Shown: positions 22,915 to 32,586, counted from the stretch's first letter. The stretch: DNA of 64,000 bases from CAZJLP01 sp964546955 (GCA_964546955.1 CAZJLP010000006.1:1-64000), one strand, 5' to 3'. The notes: generated from the sequence alone by a model not told the origin. Numbers and translations are program-made.

Positions 22915-24789
22915 ATGGACGTTCGTCGCTGGCCGGTACTGGCCCTCTCTCTCGCCGTGCTTTACGGCTGCGGGTATCTTTTTTGGTACGCGCAGACTCC
23001 GATGGGCCAGTATCCAGTTGTCGACGGCAAACAGAACCTCATGCTTGCGACCGAGATCGCGCAGGGCCGACTCGCCAGAGAGCCGTTTCACCGGGCGCCG
23101 CTGTACCCGGCGATGGTGGCGCTTCCGATGAAACTGGGGCTTCCCGCGACGCTGGCATCCGACGCGGCAAGAGGAGTGAACCTGCTGGGCTACTTGGTGC
23201 TGATCGCCGCCACCGCTGCTTTGGCTCGGAGATGCTGGCAGGATTCGCGCGCCGTTGCGGTGGCAGCGGTGGTCGTGGCTTTGTATCCGGTTATCCTATT
23301 CTTCGTGGGCGATCCTTACGACGCGGTTTGGGCCGCGGCCGTCGTCATTCTCGCGGTCAACCTCGCGCTTCGCTGGCTGGCTCTCGCTCCGGAAAAACGA
23401 ACCTTGCTCCCCGCCCTCGCCGTGGGGCTGCTGCTCGCACTCGGGACGCTGCTTCGCTCGCACGTCATGCCCCTGGCCTTTGCCTGGCCTTTCGTCGCCG
23501 CCCTCCTCGCGCGGCCCCGCCGGCGCGCGCAAGCCGCGGCGGCAGGGTTCGCCGGCCCCCTTCTGTCTTTTCTGGCTCTCGGAGCCGTCAACCACGGCGT
23601 CTCGGGTCAGTTTCGAATCATGCCTTGGCAGGGCTCGTATAATCTCTGGGCCGGCAATGGCCTCAACATGCCGGGAAAATACTACGCGGCTCTTACACCG
23701 GTCGAATTCGGCAGCCACTACGACAATCCGGCCAAGCTGGAAGCGATCGCGCTTTTCGAGGCCGAAACCGGCGCCAAACCTCCTCACGACATCGGGCGCA
23801 TGCAGTCATTCTGGCTGCGCAAAACGATCAACCACATCGCGACTCACCCGCTGGACTGGGCCGGCCTGATGCTGCGGAAGACCTACTACCTCCTGAACGA
23901 CTACGAGCAATACGACATCAAGACCTACAAGCTCCACAAGCAGCTCTCGCCGTGGCTGCGCTGGAATCCGCTTGGCTGGGGACTGCTGGCCACGCTCGCC
24001 GTCCCCGGTGCGTGGATACTCTATCGGAAAAACAAAGCGGTTTTCCTTCTCCTGTTTTTTTTCTTCGCCGCCTACGCCGCTGGCGTCCTGCTTTTTTATA
24101 CCTCCAATCGATTTCGGGTGCCACTCGTCCCCTTTCTGGTCGCTCTCTCGGCCGGTTCGCTTCTCCGGTGGCGCGATTGGCTGGCGCCTCTCCAAAAGAC
24201 CCCGGTTGCGCTGAGCGGCGTTATGGCCGCGATCGCCTTCACGCGATTTTTCGGAGCGGCTTCCGAGAACACCTTCGAGCAAGACTATGTTCTGCTTGCC
24301 TCCGCGGCGCTGGAGGCCCAAGCCGACAGCGAAGCCATCAGGTGGGCCGAGCGCGCCGCCGCGATGAACCCCCGCAATACCGCCGTCCGCGAGATCATTT
24401 GTCTCGCCCGTTTCAATGGATTCCTTGCAAACGCCGCTCCCTTGCCTCGGGCGGAGATTCAAGCCCGGTTCGACGAAGTCTCGGCTCTGACCAAACCATC
24501 GCCCCAAGCGCAGTACATCGCGGCCGTGTATGCGTGGAAACTGGGATTGCTCCGCGATGCCCAAGCCGCCTGGCGGCGGTTGGGCACCTCATCGCCGGCC
24601 CACGAAGCGTCCCTCGCAGCGCTTTTGTGGACGGCTCCGGGCGATCCGGTCATTTCGGATCGTGCCGAAGCGGTCTGGGCAACCAGCGGAAATCCGATCC
24701 TGGAGGAGCTGCTGCACGCGAGCACACCGGCGTCAATTTCACCGCCGCTGCGCGACGCGATGTCGCGTTTGCTGTCGCCCGCTTTGTAG
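22915..24789 (+). CDS. GT-C-like polytopic membrane glycosyltransferase with helical C-terminal region
   Basis: The protein has 624 residues. About ten membrane segments run from residue 8 to about 440 (LALSLAVLYGCGYLFWYA, LLGYLVLIAATAAL, AAAVVILAVNLAL and others). An early loop carries VVDGKQNLMLATEIAQG at the place of the DD/DE active-site loop of ArnT/PMT-type enzymes, followed by HRAPLYPAMVALP. This supports a lipid-linked sugar transferase, but a clear acidic pair is not obvious. The C-terminal 180 residues are soluble and helical, TPR-like (ALEAQADSEAIRWAERAAAMNP). The acceptor is unknown. Confidence 0.75.
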   Translation: MDVRRWPVLALSLAVLYGCGYLFWYAQTPMGQYPVVDGKQNLMLATEIAQGRLAREPFHRAPLYPAMVALPMKLGLPATLASDAARGVNLLGYLVLIAATAALARRCWQDSRAVAVAAVVVALYPVILFFVGDPYDAVWAAAVVILAVNLALRWLALAPEKRTLLPALAVGLLLALGTLLRSHVMPLAFAWPFVAALLARPRRRAQAAAAGFAGPLLSFLALGAVNHGVSGQFRIMPWQGSYNLWAGNGLNMPGKYYAALTPVEFGSHYDNPAKLEAIALFEAETGAKPPHDIGRMQSFWLRKTINHIATHPLDWAGLMLRKTYYLLNDYEQYDIKTYKLHKQLSPWLRWNPLGWGLLATLAVPGAWILYRKNKAVFLLLFFFFAAYAAGVLLFYTSNRFRVPLVPFLVALSAGSLLRWRDWLAPLQKTPVALSGVMAAIAFTRFFGAASENTFEQDYVLLASAALEAQADSEAIRWAERAAAMNPRNTAVREIICLARFNGFLANAAPLPRAEIQARFDEVSALTKPSPQAQYIAAVYAWKLGLLRDAQAAWRRLGTSSPAHEASLAALLWTAPGDPVISDRAEAVWATSGNPILEELLHASTPASISPPLRDAMSRLLSPAL

Positions 24790-24988
24790 CGTCACTCGGC
24801 GTCGTGTCCTATCCGCTTGCAACAAAGGACCTTTAAAAGGTTATCCTTTTCAAGGCGGGATACTTAGCCCATCCTCCAAAAGGTGGGGGTCACGTCGAGG
24901 TTCCGGGCTTGAATAATTTGGCGTTTTGCGCGTCTTTTTAGCTCAACCCTTCCCCTTGCGCCTGGCGGCGTTTCCGCCAGCTACCCAC

Positions 24989-27900
24989 ATGCTATCACGG
25001 TCCTCCCTTACGGCCGTCCTTTGCTTGCTCACGCCGTGTGCGCTTTTCGGTGCTCCTTCGGCGCCGGCTGATGCACGGGCCTCGGCTTCCGCAACGGACG
25101 CAGCGCTGGCTCAGCGCTTCAAAGATTCAGTACATCCTTTCATGGATACGTACTGCCTAACTTGCCACGGAAAAACCGATCCGGAGGCAGATCTCGATCT
25201 CAGTAACTTCACGAGCTTCACCTCGGTCGTGGACGGTTATGCCCACTGGGAGTTGGTTTTGGAGCGGTTGGAAGAGGGAGACATGCCCCCGAAAAAAGCA
25301 AAAGCTCATCCAACCTCCGACTTGCGCAAGGAGATCGTGGCATGGATCCATGCGGTCAAAGAAAACGAGGCCCAAAAGAACGCCGGAGACCCCGGTCCTG
25401 TTCTCGCGCGGCGGCTGAGCAACGCCGAATACGACTATACCATTCGGGATCTGACGGGCTTCGACATTCGTCCCACCAAGGAATTCCCGGTCGACCCGGC
25501 GAATCAAGCGGGCTTCGACAACTCGGGGGAATCGCTCACGATGTCCCCTGCGCTGCTGAAAAAATATCTTCAAGCTGCGCGCACGGTCGCCGAGCACCTC
25601 GTGCTTCAGCCGGACGGATTCACCTTCGCCCCGCATCCTGTGCTCGCGGACACGGACCGAGACAAATACTCCGTGCTCAAGATCGTCGAATTCTATAAAC
25701 AGCAGCCCACCGATTTCGCGGACTATTTTGTCGCGGCCTGGCACTATCAGCACCGCGCAAAATTCGGCAATCGCGGCGCCACCCTCGCGTCCGTCGCCGC
25801 GCAGCAGAAAGTCAGCGCGAAGTACTTGCAGGCAATTTGGGCCGCCTTGAACGACACGAAGGAAAAAGTCGGGCCGATGGCGCGCCTCCAAACTATGTTC
25901 CGGGAACTGCCCGCGCCCAAAGGCGCCAATTCCTCGGGCGAAACGGTCCGCCAGGCCGCCGCTGCCATGCGCGATTATGTGGTCCATATCCGAGAGAAAA
26001 TCGTGCCCGATGTTCCCAATCTGACCGCACCCCCGATCGAGCGGGGTTCGCAGACGCTGGTGATGTGGAAAAACCGGCAAATGGCCGCGAACCGCCGACG
26101 CTTCGATCCCAAAGCCCTCCAGGTGGAAGGCCTGCCATCCCCCGACGAGAAATCAGCCGCGGCAGCAACCGCCGGCGCTCCCGCACCCGTGCAAGGTACC
26201 GCTGCCATGCCCGCCGCCTCGCCGGGCACCGAGCAAAAGGCGGCTCCAGCCACCCCGGCTCCCAGCGCGCCGGCCGTCGCTGCCTCCCCCGCTCCCGCCG
26301 GAGCCGCCGCCCCCCATGCGACGGCCCGCGCCGCGACCGACGCGGTGCTAGCCGCTACCGCTCCGACGGCAGCCGCCGCCGCAGCAGCTGACGCTCCCGT
26401 CATTCCCGGCAAACCCACGGCTACGCCGACTCCGGCTCGACCACCCCAGACCCCCGACGTTATTCGCACCGGCGGCAAATTTCTCGCCCCCGCGATCACG
26501 ACCACGGGATCGTCGGCCACCTTCAAGATGGCCGCTTCGAAAAAGCGTGAGGCCGATCCGGACTTAGTCGTCCCGGCCGACCCGGTCAAGCGCGCTGCCT
26601 TCGAGGCCTCGTTTGCAAAATTTGCGTCACTCTTCCCCGACGCCTTCTATATCACGGAGCGCGCGCGGGTCTATCTGGACGCCGAGCGCGAACAGAAAAA
26701 TGCGGGACGGCTACTGAGCGCGGGACTGCACAGCATGACCGGATACTTTCGCGATGACGGTCCTCTCTATGACCTGATTCTGGACGAAAAGGGTCAGCGC
26801 GAACTCGATCGCATGTGGCAGGAATTCGATTATTACGCACAGATTCCGGTGCGCATGCACACGAGCTTCGTCTGGTTTGAGCGCACCGACTCGGGCTTCA
26901 TGCGGGACCCGGAGTTCGACCCGTATCGCCCCGAGGACAAATCCGTCACCACCCTCGAAAAGATCAACAAGCTCTCCGAACTCTACTTGGCGAAAGCGCA
27001 GCGCAACAAGGCCAGCGAAGCCGCCCAGCAGGCGATCAAGGAACACTTCGAACGCGTTCACGCCAATATGGCTTGGATGGAGCAGACTCGGCAAAAAGCC
27101 GAGCCGACCCACTTGACCGCCCTCGAAAGCTTTGCGGAACGCGCCTACCGACGCCCGCTTTCCCCGCAGGAGCGCGAGGGGCTGCGTCGTTTCTACAAGG
27201 CGTCCCGCGAGGAAAACGGCGTGGATCACGAGGAAGCCATGCGCGACTGCATCGTAAGCGTTCTCATGTCGCCCCACTTTTGCTACCGCGTCGACCTGGT
27301 CGAAGTCGCCGGATCCGTCGCCTCCACTGCGCAAAGCAAACCCGTCTTCGCCGGCGCTCGGAAACAGGAGAAACCGGCCCCCAGCGCTACCGCCGGACTT
27401 CGTCCGGGAACCATGCTCCTCTCGGACTACGCCCTGGCTAGCCGCCTGAGCTACTTCCTCTGGTCGAGCATTCCCGACGCGGAACTCCTGGCCCGTGCCG
27501 CCGCGGGCGACCTTCGCCGGCCCGAGGTGCTCGCCGCGCAGGCCAAACGCATGCTGAAGGACCCCCGTATTCGGAACCTAGCGACAGAATTCGAGGGACA
27601 CTGGCTCGATTTTCGCCGCTTCGAAGAGCACAACAGCGTCGACCGGGAACGTTTCCCCACCTTCGACAACGATCTGCGCAAGGCGATGTTCGAGGAGCCG
27701 ATTCGATTCTTCGTGGATATCGTGGCCAATGACCGCTCCGTGCTCAATTTTGTCTATGGCGACTACACGTTCGTGAACCCGCCTCTGGCTAAACACTACG
27801 GCATGCCGGACGTCGCCGGCACCCTCGACACCTGGATTCGCTTCGACCGCGCCGGCGATTATGGCCGCGGCGGCCTGCTGCCGATGTCTGTCTTCCTCAC

Positions 27901-28492
27901 CGCCAACTCGCCGGGATTGCGCACGAGCCCGGTCAAGCGCGGCTACTGGGTCGTTCGACGCGTGCTGGGCGAACGGATACCGCCGCCGCCGGCCGTGGTG
28001 CCCGACTTGCCCAACGACGAGAAAAACATGGGCGACCTCACGCTTCGCGAGGTGCTGGCCAAGCATCGCGAGGATGCTTCCTGCGCGAGCTGCCACGCCC
28101 GGTTCGATTCCTACGGCCTCGTTTTCGAAAACTACGGCCCGGTCGGCGAACGGCGCACCACGGACTTCGGCGGGCGCCCGGTCGACGTGCGCGCGCCGTT
28201 CCCGGGCGGAACCGAGCGATCCGGCCTCGCGGGCCTGCGCGACTACGTGCGCGAACATCGGGAAGGCGATTTCGTGGACAACTTTTGTCGCAAGCTTCTT
28301 TCGTACAGCCTCGGACGCACTCTGCTCGCTTCCGACGAAATGTTGGTGCGCGACATGCGAGCAAAGCTCGCCGCCAATCACCATCGGTTCAGTACCTTGG
28401 TCGACTGCATCGTGACCAGCCCGCAATTCCGCTCCAAACGCGTTCCCCCCGTCACCGCCTCCGAACCCGCGAAAACCGCTTCCGTACGTTAG
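24989..28492 (+). CDS. DUF1592-type multidomain cytochrome c protein (planctomycete cytochrome family)
   Basis: The ATG at 24989 starts a signal peptide (LTAVLCLLTPCALFGAP), giving 1167 residues; the frame can also be read from a TTG at 24926. Domains in order: cytochrome module with CLTCH at 56-60, DUF1587 (about 135-200), an Ala/Pro-rich low-complexity linker (about 387-497), DUF1595 (about 705-775), DUF1592 (about 811-940), DUF1588 with a second haem motif CASCH near 1031, and DUF1585 at the end. This order is the family standard except for the long linker. The protein is periplasmic and presumably acts in electron transfer linked to an unknown oxidation. It lies 15 bases before its usual partner, DUF1552. 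Confidence 0.9.
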   Translation: MLSRSSLTAVLCLLTPCALFGAPSAPADARASASATDAALAQRFKDSVHPFMDTYCLTCHGKTDPEADLDLSNFTSFTSVVDGYAHWELVLERLEEGDMPPKKAKAHPTSDLRKEIVAWIHAVKENEAQKNAGDPGPVLARRLSNAEYDYTIRDLTGFDIRPTKEFPVDPANQAGFDNSGESLTMSPALLKKYLQAARTVAEHLVLQPDGFTFAPHPVLADTDRDKYSVLKIVEFYKQQPTDFADYFVAAWHYQHRAKFGNRGATLASVAAQQKVSAKYLQAIWAALNDTKEKVGPMARLQTMFRELPAPKGANSSGETVRQAAAAMRDYVVHIREKIVPDVPNLTAPPIERGSQTLVMWKNRQMAANRRRFDPKALQVEGLPSPDEKSAAAATAGAPAPVQGTAAMPAASPGTEQKAAPATPAPSAPAVAASPAPAGAAAPHATARAATDAVLAATAPTAAAAAAADAPVIPGKPTATPTPARPPQTPDVIRTGGKFLAPAITTTGSSATFKMAASKKREADPDLVVPADPVKRAAFEASFAKFASLFPDAFYITERARVYLDAEREQKNAGRLLSAGLHSMTGYFRDDGPLYDLILDEKGQRELDRMWQEFDYYAQIPVRMHTSFVWFERTDSGFMRDPEFDPYRPEDKSVTTLEKINKLSELYLAKAQRNKASEAAQQAIKEHFERVHANMAWMEQTRQKAEPTHLTALESFAERAYRRPLSPQEREGLRRFYKASREENGVDHEEAMRDCIVSVLMSPHFCYRVDLVEVAGSVASTAQSKPVFAGARKQEKPAPSATAGLRPGTMLLSDYALASRLSYFLWSSIPDAELLARAAAGDLRRPEVLAAQAKRMLKDPRIRNLATEFEGHWLDFRRFEEHNSVDRERFPTFDNDLRKAMFEEPIRFFVDIVANDRSVLNFVYGDYTFVNPPLAKHYGMPDVAGTLDTWIRFDRAGDYGRGGLLPMSVFLTANSPGLRTSPVKRGYWVVRRVLGERIPPPPAVVPDLPNDEKNMGDLTLREVLAKHREDASCASCHARFDSYGLVFENYGPVGERRTTDFGGRPVDVRAPFPGGTERSGLAGLRDYVREHREGDFVDNFCRKLLSYSLGRTLLASDEMLVRDMRAKLAANHHRFSTLVDCIVTSPQFRSKRVPPVTASEPAKTASVR

Positions 28493-28507
28493 CCCGAAAG
28501 GACTCCC

Positions 28508-29953
28508 ATGCATCAAGAAGACAACGACCACTCACCCGACGAGCACTCGCCCGAGGAGCACCTACTTGACCGCCCGCTACGTCCGTACCGCCAAGCGCCG
28601 CGGCCCCTCTCGGCTTTGTCGCGCCGCGCCTTCCTGCGCGGCACGGGCGTCCTCATGGCGCTTCCTTTCCTGGACTCGCTGCCTTCTTGGGCTTCGGTCG
28701 CGCCCGCCTCGGGCGCGGGTCCCTCGCCGACCCCTCCCACCCCGGCTCGTCCGTACCCGAAACGTTTTGCCGCCATCTTCATGGGCAACGGCATCAACAG
28801 CAAACACTGGTGGGCCAAAGGCTCCGGCGCCGACATGCAGCTCGGCAAGACGCTGGAACCGCTCATGCCGTTCCGAAAAAAATTAAACTACATCGGCGGC
28901 CTGTTCAATCGACCCGCCGTGGGCGTCGGCATCCACCCTGGCCAGACGGGAAATATTCTCTCGGGCATGCCTTTGATGAAAGGCGCCGTCCTCCGCGGCG
29001 GCATCAGCATGGACCAGATGCTGGCCAACACGATCGGCCAGGACACCATGCAGCCGAGCTTGGTCCTGGGCTGCGAACAACCCATCACCGGCTACCACGA
29101 GACGAATTTCTCGATGGCTTACAGCTCGCACATTTCCTGGCAAAGCGCCGATTCGCCGGTGCCGATGGAAGTGTACCCCTCTCTCGCCTTCGACAGTCTT
29201 TTCGAGAACCGCGGCAACAAACGCACGATCAGTATCCTCGACCGGGTAAAAGACGACGCCGCGAGCCTGGGCCGCAAGATCAGCTCGGAAGACAAGGCCA
29301 AGCTCGACGAATACCTGACCAGCGTTCGCGAAGTCGAAAAACGCGTCGACCGCATGCGCGGGGACCAGACCAAAGCGGAAACAAACGCCAAAGACCGGGG
29401 CAAACCGCTCTTCACGATGAACCGGCCCGACAACGGCCTGCCGGAAGATATCCGCGAACACATGCGCCTGATGTGCGACATCGTCGCTCTCGCGTTTCAG
29501 ACCGACAAGAGCCGCGTTGCCACCTTGCTGCTCTGCCGCGATCTCTCCGGCTTGTTCTATCCCTTCCTCGGCGTCCGCAAGGCGCACCATTCGGCCTCGC
29601 ACGATGACCTCTCCGACGACTACGAGCGGATTTCCCGCTACTACGTCAGCCAACTCGCCTATCTCGCGGAAAAGCTCGATTCGATGCAGGAAGGCGAGGG
29701 CACCGTGCTCGACAATACATGCCTTGTCTATCTTTCGAACATGTGGTCCGGCTTCAAGCACGACAATACGAAGCTGCCGGTACTCACCGTTGGCGGCCTC
29801 GGTGGCGCGCTCGAAACCGGTCGCGTGCTCAACTACATGGAGGCTGGCGACGAAAACCGTAAGCTTTGCAGCCTGTACCTGTCCCTGATGGACAGATTCG
29901 ACATCAACCTCCCCCGCTTCGGCGACGCCGATACGCGGCTCGCCGGAATATAG
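28508..29953 (+). CDS. DUF1552 protein with twin-arginine signal
   Basis: The protein has 481 residues. The N-terminus has a Tat-like motif (SRRAFLRGTGVLMALPFLDSLP), so export in folded form is expected. The body matches DUF1552: RFAAIFMGNGINSKHWW-type start, GLFNRPAVGVGIHPGQTGNILSG, SMDQMLANTIGQDT, and SMAYSSHISWQS. Near the end it has LLCRDLSGLFYPFLGVRKAHHSASHDD and CLVYLSNMWSG, the usual His-rich region. An AAAGGA box precedes the ATG. It forms an operon with the DUF1592 gene; the pair is a hallmark of Planctomycetes and Verrucomicrobia but has no established reaction. Its stop codon lies inside the hairpin at 29943-29969. Confidence 0.9.
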   Translation: MHQEDNDHSPDEHSPEEHLLDRPLRPYRQAPRPLSALSRRAFLRGTGVLMALPFLDSLPSWASVAPASGAGPSPTPPTPARPYPKRFAAIFMGNGINSKHWWAKGSGADMQLGKTLEPLMPFRKKLNYIGGLFNRPAVGVGIHPGQTGNILSGMPLMKGAVLRGGISMDQMLANTIGQDTMQPSLVLGCEQPITGYHETNFSMAYSSHISWQSADSPVPMEVYPSLAFDSLFENRGNKRTISILDRVKDDAASLGRKISSEDKAKLDEYLTSVREVEKRVDRMRGDQTKAETNAKDRGKPLFTMNRPDNGLPEDIREHMRLMCDIVALAFQTDKSRVATLLLCRDLSGLFYPFLGVRKAHHSASHDDLSDDYERISRYYVSQLAYLAEKLDSMQEGEGTVLDNTCLVYLSNMWSGFKHDNTKLPVLTVGGLGGALETGRVLNYMEAGDENRKLCSLYLSLMDRFDINLPRFGDADTRLAGI

Positions 29954-30083
29954 CCGCGCTATATTCCGGAGTTTGGAGTTTGGAGTTCGCAAGCGGCGAC
30001 GGAAGTGGCCGGCCACGGCAATTCGAAGCCATTGTCCGACAACGCCAAACTCCAAACTCGATCCGGCAGCTCAGCTGCCGGAT
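29943..30083. repeat. Composite palindromic element between convergent genes, GGAGTTT heptamers flanked by hairpins
   Basis: A perfect 12-bp-arm hairpin with a 3-base loop (CCGGAATATAGC / GCTATATTCCGG, 29943-29969) covers the stop of the DUF1552 gene. Then come three 7-base words GGAGTTT, GGAGTTT, GGAGTTC (29968-29988). About 57 bases later the complement occurs twice (CAAACTC at 30046-30052 and 30053-30059). A second hairpin with 11-bp arms (ATCCGGCAGCT, C, AGCTGCCGGAT, 30061-30083) covers the stop of lysS. The hairpins probably end transcripts from both sides. Confidence 0.85.
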
Positions 30084-31543
30084 GGTCTGAGCTGCGGAAA
30101 GAGAATCACGTCGCGGATGCTTTCCGCGCCGGTCAGCAGGATCACGAGCCGATCGATGCCCACACCCATGCCGCCCGCCGGGGGCATGCCGTGTTCGAGC
30201 GCGCGCAAAAAATCCTCGTCGATGTTTTGCTTCTCTTCGCCCGCCTGCGCTTCGAACATTTCGCGCTGCACAAACGGATCGTTCTGTTCGGAATAAGCCG
30301 GAGCCACTTCCATGCCGCCGATGCACAACTCAAATACGTCGATCGTTGTCGGATCGTCAGGGGTGATTTTGGCCAGAGGACAAAGTTCCTTCGGCAGATG
30401 CGTCACAAAGGTCGGTTGAATCAGGTTCGGCTCGATCTTTTTCGAGAAGATCTCGTTCGTGATTTCAAACTCTTGCCAGGCCGGATTGACCGAGAGTCCA
30501 AGTTTCTCCGCGCCGGCGATTTTCTCGGCCTTGCTTCGATCGAACCACCCGGCGTCCCCCGTGGCCTCGCGAATCAGGTCCTTGTACTTCGCCTCGCGCC
30601 ATTCTCCCGCGAAATCGATCGTCTGTCCGCTGGCCGCGTGTTTGATTCCGGTCGCGCCGATCACATCGCGGCAAAGCGTCACGAGCAAATCCTTGATCAG
30701 CGTCATCATGCCTCGGTAATCGCTGTAGGCCTGATAGACTTCCAGCATTGTGAACTCGGGATTGTGCCGACGCGAAATGCCTTCGTTGCGAAAATTCCGC
30801 CCAATCTCGAACACCCGGTCAAAGCCGCCCACGAGCATTCTCTTCAAATAGAGTTCCAGCGAGATGCGGAGAAAGAAATCGACGCCCAACGCATTGTGAT
30901 GGGTCGTGAAGGGCTTGGCCGCGGCGCCCCCGGCTACATTTTGCAAGACCGGTGTTTCCACCTCGATAAACTTCCGGTCTTCGAGAAACCGCCGGATATG
31001 TGAAACCACGCGGGACCTCAGCATGAGTCGGCGGCGCGATTCCTCGTTCACGATCAGATCGAGATATCGCTGGCGATACACTTGCTCGGCGTCAGTCAGG
31101 CCGTGCCACTTTTCGGGGAGCGGATGAAGCGCCTTGGAGACAAGCGTGTACCGATCGGCCCGCACCGTGACTTCGCCGGTTTTGGTTTTAAAGAGGGTGC
31201 CGCTCGCCCCGATGATGTCTCCGAGATCGAGCTTCTTGAACGCAGCATAGGACTCGTCGCCCACCACGTCTTTTTTCACGTAAAGTTGAATGACTCCCTG
31301 CTGGTCGAGGATCTTCACGAACTGGCTCTTGCCCATGTCGCGGATCACGACCAATCGGCCGGCGACCGATACCGACACGGTGTTCTCCTGCCCTTCGACA
31401 TACGCGCCGAGCGCATCGGCCGAGAAATGCGTCGTGGCGAAGTTAGCGCGAAATGGATCGTGTCCAGCCGCGCGCATGTCTTGCAGCTTCTTCAGCCGCA
31501 CCGCGTACTGGTCGTGGGAAATATCCGTGGGAGTCTCGCTCAT
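30071..31543 (-). CDS. lysS: Lysyl-tRNA synthetase, class II
   Basis: The ATG at 31541-31543 gives 490 residues; the open frame continues upstream but is not conserved-looking. The N-terminal OB-fold anticodon-binding domain spans about residues 40-160 (GRLVVIRDMGKSQFVKI). Class II motifs follow: motif 1 region VETPVLQ, motif 2 FRNEGISRRHNPEFTMLE, and motif 3 GMGVGIDRLVILLTG near the C-terminus. Gln/Glu residues of the lysine pocket appear in the EFCPLAK-like and EVAPAYSEQND segments. It charges tRNA-Lys in the cytosol. Convergent with the DUF1552 gene. Confidence 0.95.
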   Translation of the reverse strand: MSETPTDISHDQYAVRLKKLQDMRAAGHDPFRANFATTHFSADALGAYVEGQENTVSVSVAGRLVVIRDMGKSQFVKILDQQGVIQLYVKKDVVGDESYAAFKKLDLGDIIGASGTLFKTKTGEVTVRADRYTLVSKALHPLPEKWHGLTDAEQVYRQRYLDLIVNEESRRRLMLRSRVVSHIRRFLEDRKFIEVETPVLQNVAGGAAAKPFTTHHNALGVDFFLRISLELYLKRMLVGGFDRVFEIGRNFRNEGISRRHNPEFTMLEVYQAYSDYRGMMTLIKDLLVTLCRDVIGATGIKHAASGQTIDFAGEWREAKYKDLIREATGDAGWFDRSKAEKIAGAEKLGLSVNPAWQEFEITNEIFSKKIEPNLIQPTFVTHLPKELCPLAKITPDDPTTIDVFELCIGGMEVAPAYSEQNDPFVQREMFEAQAGEEKQNIDEDFLRALEHGMPPAGGMGVGIDRLVILLTGAESIRDVILFPQLRPSGS

Positions 31544-31917
31544 GCAACCGATCACCGTTGCGCTCCCCCGCCCCCGGGGCAATGGGAAATTGCAGGGGCC
31601 TTGGGCCGCGGGTCCCAAGCCCCGTGGAGTCTTTCTCTCAAGGAAGCTTTGAAAGGCAAACGAGAGGATCGAGAGGTACGGCGAGGCGTCCCGACTCGCC
31701 GTCGTGTGCGGCAACCGACGCCAACATTGGGATTTGCAGCGCCCGGAGGCATCAGCCCGCCTGTTTTCGGCAGAGCTTCAACTTCGATGGCAAGTCGAGG
31801 ACGCCTCGTCCTACCTCAAACCGCTTTCCAGCGGCGAATTGAGAGGAAGACCCGAAGGCGCGGCGGCGGTACAGCGCCGTGAACAGGATTGGGCCCGAGG
31901 CAGTGCCCACCCCTGCT
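31544..31917. other. Intergenic region holding a long imperfect inverted repeat
   Basis: No gene is supported in these 374 bases. Arms at 31673-31700 and 31789-31817 are near reverse complements over about 28 bases. They share the core GAGGTA(C/G)G(G/A)CGAGGCGTCC and end in CGACT(C/T)GCC, with about 90 bases between them. A smaller hairpin CTTGGG...CCCAAG lies at 31600-31619, close to the lysS start. The core GAGGCGTCC also occurs in the terminator-like hairpin at 5512-5533. Unlike the heptamer elements this family has no clear 7-base period. Confidence 0.6.
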
Positions 31918-32586
31918 TCAATCCGAGAAAACCTTCCACGCATAATACAGGATAGACACGGTCAAGACGCACAGCGCGGCTGTCAGGTGAAAGACTCCGG
32001 GGGGGCCCGGCACCCAGGACACAGCGAGATCACCTAGCGTCACGAAGAAGAGAAAGATGACGACTTCGCGTACCGCTCGCGTCGTGCGAGCCAATCGGTC
32101 CCAGCGAACTCGCGACCATGCCTCCGCCATTTCCGCACGGGCATTTTCCTCCTGGTAGTCCACCATCTTGCGCGAAATCGGTCTGTCGTGAGGCGACTCG
32201 ACCGCCGGTTGTACAGGGAAAGGCGTCGTCGGCAGCGGCGGCGGCGTGGCGGATTGCGGGCCGCGTACACTCCATCGCGCTTTCTTGACCGATATCTGAG
32301 GCCACAACGCGTGGTTCGTCACATTTTGCCAGTTCTCCTCTTCCGGCGCCGCAATCTCAAAGTCAGCGGTCAGGAATCCCGTATCTACAAGCGTGCGCAG
32401 TTCGCTCGCGAGAAAGGGTCCCTTGATCGCGCCGTCTGGCCCCCGCAACCGCCATGCGGGCTCTGCCCCATCGGTCGCCACGTTTGGCGGATTATCGGAG
32501 GACGGTGCCGTCGAAACAGGGGGCGGCGGCGGTGAATCCACCGGCAAACGCAAGGGTCGTCTAGGTTGTTCCGGGGTTGAACTCAC
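31918..32586 (-). CDS. GYF-like domain membrane protein
   Basis: I choose the GTG at 32584-32586, which overlaps the upstream stop in a GTGA arrangement, giving 222 residues; an ATG at 32610 is possible. The order is a Pro-rich segment (SPPPPPVS), a GYF_2-type domain (WRLRGPDGAIKGPFLASELRTLVDTGFL, with the characteristic GP-F and LVDTG pieces), a second Pro-rich stretch, then two membrane helices near the C-terminus (VVIFLFFVTLGDLAVSWV and LTAALCVLTVSILYYAW). GYF_2 modules bind proline-rich ligands and are often joined to membrane segments in bacteria. It is translationally coupled to the preceding membrane protein gene. Confidence 0.75.
   Translation of the reverse strand: MSSTPEQPRRPLRLPVDSPPPPPVSTAPSSDNPPNVATDGAEPAWRLRGPDGAIKGPFLASELRTLVDTGFLTADFEIAAPEEENWQNVTNHALWPQISVKKARWSVRGPQSATPPPLPTTPFPVQPAVESPHDRPISRKMVDYQEENARAEMAEAWSRVRWDRLARTTRAVREVVIFLFFVTLGDLAVSWVPGPPGVFHLTAALCVLTVSILYYAWKVFSD

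Noticed and set aside
27578..28531. 317-codon minus-strand frame
   Set aside because: Antisense to the DUF1588/DUF1585 part of the cytochrome protein.
28883..30055. 390-codon minus-strand open frame
   Set aside because: It is antisense to the DUF1552 gene, which has clear family motifs, and the antisense product has none.
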